Notes under the pieces: model-generated
The model's input: only the letters and a program-made list of their open reading frames with translations
Told to the model about the DNA's origin: nothing
Databases searched by the model: none
Source: Closterium sp. Naga37s-1
Lineage: Eukaryota > Streptophyta > Zygnematophyceae > Desmidiales > Closteriaceae
Assembly: GCA_947471745.1 (NCBI GenBank)
Contig: CANJKZ010001109.1
Span: 1,054,001 to 1,118,000 of the forward strand
Reading direction: 5' to 3'
Length of the DNA: 64,000 nt
Translations under genes and position numbers: made by a program
Shown: in pieces, positions 55,937 through 64,000 of the stretch
Numbering within the stretch: position 1 is the first letter of the stretch
How the letters are laid out: each line of letters starts with the position of its first letter

Positions 55937-56669
55937 CTGTGCCTGTGCCTCTTCAGTCGCGTCACTCGTTTGAAGCGGCGCAGAAAGCATCATATGACGC
56001 GCAGCCAGCCGCGTCGCCAGCCGCGTCGCCAGCCGCGCCGCCAGCCGCGTTTTTCGAGACGTCTCAAAAGGCGTCTCAGGAAGGGTATGAAGCTGTGCGT
56101 GCAACAACTCACCGCAAGTCACCGAGCGTATTTGTGGCGCCTCAAAAGGAATGTCAAGACGCCGCGGTCCGGTCTCTTGAACCGCTACGCTCGTTTGCAG
56201 TGCCTCAGCAAGGGGTTTCAACACATCAGCAAGGGGTTGTTGCAGCAGCAGCAGCAGCAGCGGCGCCAAGACCGTCTCACAAGTCACTGCGCCCTGCCCT
56301 GTCCGCTGCACCTCAGCACGGGGTTGCTGCTGCTCCAGCTGCAGCAGCATCCGGCGCACAGGGCGTGCCTCACAAGTCACTCCGCTCGGCCTTGTCTGCT
56401 GCCCTCGCTCACAACCGGATGATACTGGAGCGGCACAGCATGCGCATGCTCGCTCACTCGCAAACCACGTACCGGCCCAACCAGCCGTTGAGCCTCAAGA
56501 GAAGCTGCTGGGATGGGCATGCTAACGCTGAAGGAAATTATGGGGGCCACGGTGGGGGGTATGGAGAGCATGGGCGTGGTGGGGAGCGTGCAGAGGATGG
56601 GGATGATAGGGGAAGCTACACGGTTCTAAATGAAGGAGGGGGGCAGGATGGGAGTTATGGTGAGGGATA

Positions 56670-56780
56670 CGGTGAGGGGCATGGTGGGGGGCATGGTGGG
56701 GGGCATGGTGGGAGGCATGGTGGGGGGCATGGTGGGGGGCATGGTGGGGGGCATGGTGGGGGGCATGGTGGGGGGCATGG
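56670..56780 (+). repeat. 12-bp minisatellite (GGGGGGCATGGT), left part
   Basis: Encodes a His-Gly-Gly-Gly repeat at the C-terminal side of WRKY gene 2. The same array continues at 59720-59985 on the other side of the hAT element, so the transposon landed inside it. Confidence 0.9.
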
Positions 56781-59719
56781 CTAAGTGGGAATATACGCTC
56801 AAACCTGTTTGCGTTTAGCGTATACACGCTAGCGTGTATACGCAAAACGCTAAACGCTATCGAATACGCTATACGCTCGCCAATTTTTTTTTGGGGCAGC
56901 CTGGCCAGAAAATTTCAACCTATACGGTTCGCTTCGGAATTGCACGACGAAGACATTGGCGGGGTCAGATGGCACGTCCGCGCTGTGTGCTAGCGTGGAC
57001 GTGGGTTGAAAGTTCGTGTCGCAAATGGAAAGTCACGTTCGTCGAGTCGCGCCTGCACGTTCCCTCACATTTTGGTGTTCACTATCAGTACCGCATTCAA
57101 ACCCTTCGCAACCAACACCTCTCCAATTTTTGTTGGCCATCTTCCCACTCCCACAATCAACTCGCCATAAAACAAGCACACCCCCAACATCCAACTCATT
57201 AGGTCTTCTCTCGCTACCAGCAGAGCACTAGGCATTCCCTAGCGCATGGTGCCTATGTCGACGAGTACTACCTCTCCTCTAACGCCACCGTCAGTTAACA
57301 CCGTTGGCAGTTCGCAAACTCTTCTAACCGAGGCACGGGAGTATCTCCCCGACGTTGACCATGCCGTCTTCAAGCACTTCCGCATCATCAAGAGGGTCGA
57401 GGGAAAAGCTCAGCAGTACGAGTGCAAGTTCTGCAGCAACGTCTACACTGGTGCTGCCATCCGATGCGCGCAACACTTCACGTCGTGGAAGGGGATGAAA
57501 CGCCGTGAAGTGGTGCTTTGCAAGGATGCGCCGCAAGATGTGCGCTTGGCCATGCGCGCGAAATACGAGGCAAAGGCTGCTGCGGCCGAAGAGAAGAGGC
57601 GGGCAGCAGCTGAAGCGGTTGCCGCGGTCAAGGCTAATGGTGTGAAGCGGGCGCGCATCACCGATTACCTTGATGGGGATGCGGCTGCAAGAAAGAGAGA
57701 AGCGGACGAGGCACTTGCGCTTGCTTGGGCCGCCCTCCATATCCCCGAGCGCCACATTGACCATCCTCTGATGGTCAATGCATTGAACCTCGTCAAGCGC
57801 GCCGGCGTCGACTACGTCCCTCCCAAGAGGAAATACATCGGCGGTGCTGACCTTCTCTCGTGTCGCAACGGAATCGAGCAGGGTTTGGTGGGCATTAAGG
57901 CGAGCTGGAAGAGGACGGGCGTGACGGTTTCGTCCGACATGATGACGGACCGCAACGGCAGGCCGCAGGCCAACGTGCTTCTCGTAAACGATTCCGGCGC
58001 CGTCTTCACCGACTGTATTGACTGCAACATGGAGAGGAAAACCGGAGGTTACGTGGCGGGAATTCTTAGGCCCGTGGTGGAGGAAATGGGTCCAGAAAAC
58101 GTTGTTGCGTTCTGCATGGACGGGGGGTCGAACTATGCGGTGGCGGTGAAGCAGCTCTTACAGGAGTGGCCGCACATTCAGGATGTGCCGTGCGCCACTC
58201 ACGTATTGGATCTTCTCATGGAAGATGTCGGGAAGATGGGATGGGCTAAGCCGGTGGTCGACAAGGGAGGGGAGATATCTAGCTTCGTCCGCAACCACCA
58301 CTGGACCCGAGGGTACCTGCGGAAGCCGGAATTGGTGGAGGGGAAGGTTCTGCAGGCGCTGAAGCCGGCTGGAACCCGATTCGGGACCAACTACATAGCC
58401 ATATCCCGGCTATGTGCGATGCGCGGCAGCCTTACCAACATGGTGACGAGTTCTTCGTCGCACTGCTGAAGCTGCCCTTTAAGGTGATGAGGCAGACGGA
58501 CGGGCATGCCGTGGGGATGATGGGGAGGCTGTACGATTTGATGCTGCAGTTGACTGAGGACGTGGGGGGCTTGCTCGATGCGGACGAGGAGCAGCTGAGC
58601 GACGGGGACAAGGACAAGATCCGCCGCATCCTCAGAGACCGCTGGGACGGCAGCCTCGCATGCGCCATGCATGTCGCTGGCCGCATCCTCAACCCCGCGA
58701 ATCAGGAGGAAGAAATTTTCGGCACTGATCCCGAGTGCACGAAAGTCTTCAAGGCGTTCATCAGCCAGCAGGCCGAGTTCCTTGCGAGCCGCGAGGATGG
58801 GGGGGATGACGCGTGCGACATCTTGCTTGAGCTGGGGGACGGGCTGAGGGCGTTCCTTGACATGAAGGGTTCTTTTGGGATGCCGGAAGCCGTGGCACAG
58901 AGGAAGCTGGTGAAAGAGGGAAAGTATAGCATGGTGAAGTGGTGGCAGTGGAATGGGACTGATGCCCCTCGAGTGGCGGGGCTCGCGGTACGGGTGCTGT
59001 CTCAGGCCGTGTCAGCCTCAACTTGTGAGCGTGGATGGTCCTCGTGGGATGCCGTTCACACCGCACGTCGCAACAGGCTCGGATCCGCCAAGTGCAGGGA
59101 CTTGGTCTATGTTGCGCACAACTGGAATGTTGTGCGCAACTGGCACACGCGCGTTGATGTCTTGCCACATGTGGTGCCCGGGATTAGAGCGGAGCCTCCA
59201 ATCCCGGCGGGATACAATGGGCTGGAAGACGAGACGAAGGGAGAGGATGAGGAGGAAGGCGAAGACGACATCCTCGAAGACGAGTACGCTAACTAGAGGG
59301 GGCAAATGTGGCTTGCTGTGGGCGGCTAGTCCTAAGGAGTAGTAGTACGTAGCTTGTCTTAGAGAGAAGTGATGGTCGTGATGGAGTAGTGATGATTGTA
59401 GTGATGGTAAGTGATGATGGTAAGTGATGATAGTAGTGATGATAGTGATGATAGTAGTGATGACAGTAGTTATGTGTAGGCCGTGGTATATGTGTAATGT
59501 GGAAAAAAAAAATCTCTGAAACTTCAGGCCCCATACCCCACCCCCATACCCCCTCCCCCCCCCCCCCCCCCCCCCGGGCCTTTTTTTGACCCTGCCCGGG
59601 AAGTTTTTTTTCTGCCCGAAAAAGCGTATTTCCAAACCCGTCCCTACAGCGTATAGCGTATATAAGAGTGCGTATATACGATAAGCGTATATACGCAATA
59701 AGCGTATATTCCCACTAAG
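56781..59719 (+). mobile_element. hAT transposon (2,939 bp)
   Basis: Terminal inverted repeats CTAAGTGGGAATATACGCT (left) and the reverse complement CTTAGTGGGAATATACGCTT (right). The 8-bp duplication GGGCATGG (56773-56780, 59720-59727) is slightly ambiguous because the target is itself repetitive. Multiple ACGCT/AGCGT motifs lie inside both ends, as is usual for transposase binding in hAT elements. A pure C run (about 59551-59575) lies near the right end. One transposase gene, frameshifted, is inside. Confidence 0.9.
57246..59296 (+). pseudogene. hAT transposase (BED finger, DUF659, C-terminal dimerisation), frameshifted
   Basis: ATG 57246. A BED-type zinc finger (YECKFCSNVYTGAAIRCAQH, residues about 58-77) is followed by a DUF659 RNase H-like core. 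In it SSDMMTDRNGRPQANVLLVN and VVAFCMDGGSNYAVAVKQLL hold the expected catalytic aspartates, and VPCATHVLDLLMEDVGK follows. Near 58440 the frame breaks after LTNMVTS; the second half (58450-59296) is open in another frame from DEFFVALLKLPF to the end. It ends with the hAT dimerisation motif WWQWNGTDAPRVAGLAVRVL, SASTCERGWSSWD and RRNRLGSAKCRDLVYVAHNW, including the conserved Glu. Several residues normally between the halves seem absent, so a small deletion is likely. Confidence 0.87.
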
Positions 59720-59727
59720 GGGCATGG

Positions 59728-60298
59728 TGGGGGGCATGGTGGGAGGCATGGTGGGGGGCATGGTGGGGGGCATGGTGGGGGGCATGGTGGGGGGCATGGT
59801 GGGAGGCATGGTGGGAGGCATGGTGGGGGGCATGGTGGGGGGCATGGTGGGGGGCATGGTGGGGGGCATGGTGGGGGGCATGGTGGGAGGCATGGTGGGG
59901 GGCATGGTGGGGGGCATGGTGGGGGGCATGGTGGGGGGCATGGTGGGGGGCATGGTGGGGGGCATGGTGGGGGGTATGGGGTTGATGAGGGGAGTTTGAA
60001 GGTGGTGAATGACAGTGCTGGCAGCAGCACTAGGAGTGAAACCGCGCAGGAGCAGTTGCAGGCTGAACGGGAGGCGCAGGTGCAGTTGCAGGGTGAACGG
60101 GAGGCGCAGGTGCAGGCACGGTTGAGGGCAGAATGGGACATGCAGGCTCGTGGAAACTATCGCAATCACGACAAGAATCGCAACAGCAATGGGGGCTGTA
60201 AGGGGGGGGAGGCGAAGGAGGAGGCGAAGGAGGAGGCTGTCGATGCACTGCTGCCGTTGGGTGATGCACCATTGGATGTGATGCACCATTGGATGTGA
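59728..60298 (+). pseudogene. Detached C-terminal part of WRKY gene 2
   Basis: Beyond the hAT element the His-Gly repeat continues (59720-59985) in the frame that would follow 56780 if the transposon and one duplication copy were absent. It leads into EQLQAEREAQVQLQGEREAQ and ARLRAEWDMQARGNY, a predicted coiled coil, and ends with TGA at 60296-60298. In the present sequence it lies behind the stop supplied by the transposon. Confidence 0.7.
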
Positions 60299-60338
60299 TG
60301 CACCATTGGATGTGATGCACCTCCAAAGCCACCACGCG

Positions 60339-60489
<151 letters not shown>

Positions 60490-61560
60490 ATGCAGAATTG
60501 CCCTGGCTGGGTGTTCCGCCGAGCTCCAAGGTTACTGCGCGGTTCAAGGCCCCTCAATAACAATAACGCGGACCTCTCGAGGGGTTCAGCGAGGGTTGAA
60601 GTGCGGTGGGGCAAGTCGACTGGTCGACTGGTCACAACTCACCCGGGCAAGTCAGTGCAGTGGTTAGCTGCAAATTTTGAGGGGGGAGGGAAGCGGCGGA
60701 AGGGAGGGGTTGATGAATAATTGGTTTCATGGGTTTGTCAGGGCGTACTAGTGCTCTAAGTTCTTCTGGTGAGAAATGGCTTGCTGGAGCTACGGTATCT
60801 GTAGGCGCGTGGATGCAGGGGTGATTTGCATGGGACGGTATGTGATGCTCTGCTCCACCGTACCTTGTATTCTAGTTTTTTGTTTATGATTTTCTTTTGT
60901 GAAGTGAATTCGGCGGCTTCAGAATGTACCGCACCACTCTATTGCAGACCGGAAGAAATGAAGAGAACAGTTGGGACTACTACGGTAAGGTACGGTACAT
61001 ACGGTGTTGAGGACATTAGTACGGTACCGGTACCATACCGTACCGTACCATACTAACCAACCAATTAGGCATGAGCCACGCACATACCCGATTGTCCCAG
61101 CCCAACCCAACACCATTCAAATCAAACCCTGGTTACCCCTCCACCCTCAGCCCATGGTACCATATCAAGAGTGGCTCTGAAACTTAGGAGGTACCCACGT
61201 CTCAGGCTTACAGTACCGTAGATGTTCCCCCTCATGACCCCTAGCCAGTCTCGCCCATCAGCCCATGGTACATATTTATTAATGTAAAAGTGCAGTTTTG
61301 ATACGTCTACCGTAAAAATCACACTTCTTTCACAAGGTGGTGAGGTACGGTATCCACATCTTGGGTTCACCGTATAAGCTCCCCGCTCAGCCCAAGGTAT
61401 CAAGACTGGCTGTGAGACCCAGGAGGTACCCACATCTCTGGCTTATATGCTCCTTCCTGTCCTGCCAATGCTTTTGCGACGTCTCACAAGTCTCCTAACC
61501 CTGGCCAGTCACTCCCCTCAGCCCATGGTATCAAACTTATCAAGGCTGGCTGTGAGACCC

Positions 61561-61850
61561 AGGAGGTACCCACATCTCTGGCTTTTACTCTCCTCCCCGT
61601 CCTGCCGATGCTGAGGTGATTGTTGAGTCGGCTCAAGTGTGGATTTAAGAGGACCCAGGAGGTACCCACATCTCTGGCTTATACTCTCCTCCCCGTCCTG
61701 CTGATGCTGAGGTGATTGTTGAGTCGACTCAAGTGTGGATTCAAGAGGAACCAGGAGGTACCCACATCTCGGGCTTATACTCTCCTCCCCGTCCTGCTGA
61801 TGCTGCTCCCTCTCTTCCTCCTCTTCCACCTCCTCTGAACCCTTTTCCAG
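61561..61850 (-). repeat. 96-bp tandem repeat, about three copies
   Basis: The unit begins AGGAGGTACCCACATCTCTG at 61561, 61657 and 61753. The period is 32 codons and a minus-strand frame is open through all copies (QDGEESISQRCGYLLGPL). Partial relatives lie at 61186 and 61421. It may be coding on the minus strand, but no family is recognised. Confidence 0.6.
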
Positions 61851-63216
61851 CATCCACACCCACACCACCACCGGTCTCACTTCCCTCCCCCCCCCCTGCA
61901 CCTCCCCTTCTTGCTTCTTGCGCGGAGGCATGTGGGGGGGTGGAGGACGGGTGGGGGGCGGCAGAGGGGGAACGGGGGGGTGTGGAGGGCGGGGGCGGGG
62001 GGCGGGGGGTGGCGGAGCGCACGCGGTGCAGCATGGCTTGGGAGAGGCGGTGGGTCATGCGCGCTGCTCCCTCTGCATCTAGGTCCTCTGGGGGAGTGGG
62101 ACAGGGCGGGGAGTGGGACAGGGCGGGGAGTGGGACAGGGCGGGGAGCAGGACAGGGCGGGGAGCAGGACAGGGTGTGGGGAGTGTAAGGGTGCGTCGTG
62201 AAGGGCTGAACTCGAATGAAGGCATGTATCACAAGCAAGAAGGCAATGTGAAAACCATCAGTGGCAAGACGGTAATTACAGGATTCATCTCTTTGCGTCA
62301 CCCGCACCCTCGTGTCACCTGCACCCTCGTGTCACCCGCACCCTCGTGTCACCTGCACCCTCGTGTCACCTGCACCCTCGTGTCACCTGCACCCTCGTGT
62401 CTTTGCATGTCATGTTGTAAACTCTTCTCCCTGAACCGGCGCCGCTCCTCCTCCTGCTCCCACACTGCTCACATACATACACCCAGACATACATGCACAC
62501 ATGCACTCACGCACCCATGTACGCACGCAACCATGCACACATGCAGGCATACACCATGCACACATGCAGGCATACACCATGCACACGTGCAAAACCAACC
62601 ATGAGCTCGGGTCAACACACTTCAACGCACCAGCACAGATGCACCCATTTCCACCCATACACGCATTCCCACACGCACACACACGCGCACGCACAAACGC
62701 ACACACACGCGCACAAACACACACGCAAGCACACACACACACACTCACACACACACGCACACACACACAAAAGGCTTCTTGGTCCCCTCTTTCCCATCCA
62801 ACCCTTCACCCTGACGCCCATCCCCTACGCCCTTGACTGACGCCCAACCAATGCACTCTTGACTGAACAACAGAACAAATCCACTGCAAGAGGCAGTTCA
62901 GAAACATGCAAGCTGAGTGGAACTTGTAAAGAGTACCCTAACAGAACACCCCAGATTCACTCATCGATCCACCCCAGCTCACACAGGCTAGCCGTCACAA
63001 GGAGTCTTAGAATTGAATTGATACATTTCATATTCACGGCCTAAACTCACGCTTTGCTCGTTGCTTCACTATCGCTCGGTGCTGCGCCAATGCTGCTATT
63101 TCCTGCTCACAGTTGACAGCACAGCAACGCACACAGCACCGCACGGGGCAAGCACGCTTGTCAAAAGGTAATGCGGGTGGCAACATGTGTAGGCGGGTGC
63201 AAGGCACATGCATCAG

Positions 63217-63440
63217 GCATGGGGGCATGGAATGGCATGGCGTGGCATGGCATGGCACGGCATGCAGCACAGCACGGCATGGCATGGCATGGCATGGCAT
63301 GGCATGGCATGGCATGGCATGGCATGCAACACAGCACGGCATGGCATGGCATGGCATGGCATGGCAAGGCTTGGCACGGCACGCATGGCCAGGAATGGCA
63401 TGGCACGGCATGCAGCACGGCACAACATGGCATGACAAGG
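63217..63440 (+). repeat. (GGCAT)n pentanucleotide microsatellite
   Basis: Mostly perfect GGCAT/TGGCA units with interspersed GCAGCACAGCAC. Open frames in several phases are by-products. Confidence 0.9.
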
Positions 63441-63501
63441 CACGTACATCAGGCGTGGGGGCATGGAGGCGGGAGCGGGATAGCCAGCTGGCCCATTCCA
63501 C

Positions 63502-63513
63502 TGGTATCAGAGC
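63502..63513 (+). other. Candidate tRNA-iMet primer-binding site
   Basis: TGGTATCAGAGC is the exact sequence used as primer site by many plant Copia elements. It may mark the start of an LTR element, but I could not find a matching LTR pair in the remaining 500 bp, so this could be chance. Confidence 0.35.
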
Positions 63514-63630
63514 AACAATGCGCGCAAGGGGGCAGAAACGAAGGTGAGAAGAGTGGGGAGTGATACGTAGGGGGGGTGGAAGAGAAGGAGAGTGCACAAG
63601 TAGGGGAGTGCACAAGTAGGGAGAGAGCAA

Positions 63631-63783
63631 ATACGGGAGGCAGAGTACAAGGAACACAGCAATAAGACGAGCGAACACCAGTTAGGTGGCCATGGGTCGA
63701 TACATGGCAGCAACTTTTTGAGTCGACTCAAAAGCCAATACGGGAGGCAGAGTACAAGGAACACAGCAATCAGACGAGTGAAA
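63631..63783 (+). repeat. Short direct repeat pair
   Basis: About 46 bp starting ATACGGGAGGCAGAGTACAA at 63631 and again at 63738, with two or so differences. Confidence 0.75.
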
Positions 63784-64000
63784 GCAAGCGGTGGTCTTTA
63801 GAAACGTGAGTGAAATAACCACTTTCCTTTGACAGATCTCTTATGACCCTCCCCCCTCCCTCCCTCCCCCATTCCCATCCCCCGCCTCCCTCCCTTTCAA
63901 GAATCCTCAGAAGTGAAAATGAATCCTCACATATCCCACGCGCCCCACATAAACACACCATCCCCTCATCACGCCACCCTGCCCAACGACTCGACAGGCA

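Larger units (their letters stand above)
60721..63481 (+). other. Gene-poor stretch of simple repeats
   Basis: I see no convincing gene. It contains GTACGG-rich inverted repeats (about 60980-61060), a 96-bp tandem repeat (61561-61850) and G-rich 17-bp units (about 62095-62175). It also has 17-bp units CTGCACCCTCGTGTCAC (about 62297-62400) and a CA-rich tract (about 62460-62775). Confidence 0.6.

Noticed and set aside
63217..63440. Regular short repeats as a possible CRISPR array
   Set aside because: A pentanucleotide microsatellite without spacers, in a eukaryotic setting.

Overview
The window looks like repeat-rich nuclear DNA from a streptophyte green alga, most probably a zygnematophyte of the Closterium kind. 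Three things point there. It has two genes with a plant-type WRKY domain carrying the conserved phase-2 intron. It has a Ty3/Gypsy-like retroelement encoding a cytosine-C5 DNA methyltransferase, an arrangement known from charophyte algae. It also has long alanine/GCN-rich, intron-poor coding regions in a GC-rich background. The assignment to genus is an impression from memory of similar Copia proteins, not a search result. I see no bacterial operons, rRNA genes or CRISPR arrays.

Layout. 1-1403 is an internally deleted Copia relic. 1551-16704 is a full-length but decayed Ty1/Copia element (5-bp duplication GTATC). It is split at 6334-13704 by a younger retroelement, the most remarkable object here. 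That element has a single Gag-protease-C5 methyltransferase-RT-RNase H-DDE integrase frame flanked by split direct repeats in the order A1-ORF-B1-A2-B2, not by ordinary LTRs. 16710-23240 is mostly non-coding with a foldback MITE and a 918-bp Mutator-like element (9-bp duplication). 23241-28631 is a divergent WRKY gene (WLKYGEK). 28632-31741 is non-coding with palindrome clusters, a tRNA-like sequence and a MITE. 31742-38092 is an older LTR split by a young Copia element (32155-37719, duplication AAGCC) that has lost its RNase H core.

38626-39953 is a small non-autonomous LTR element related to the relic at the window start. 39954-42235 is a scrambled Copia relic between duplicated segments. 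43025-48619 is a 5.6-kb Mutator-like element, related to the 918-bp one, that carries 4.7 kb of extra sequence (Pack-MULE candidate). 49932-60298 is a second WRKY gene, paralogous to the first. It has lost its splice acceptor, contains an expanded 12-bp minisatellite, and is cut by a 2.9-kb hAT transposon (56781-59719) that sits in a second minisatellite. 60340-64000 is simple repeats, including a pure (CTG)50 tract.

How the pieces relate. Host content is essentially the two WRKY paralogues; almost everything else is transposon-derived. Nesting gives an order of events: the Copia element at 1551 came before the methyltransferase element, and the LTR at 31742 came before the Copia at 32155. 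The WRKY-2 gene came before its hAT insertion. Coordinates of repeats and target duplications were read directly from the sequence; family names rest on motifs.
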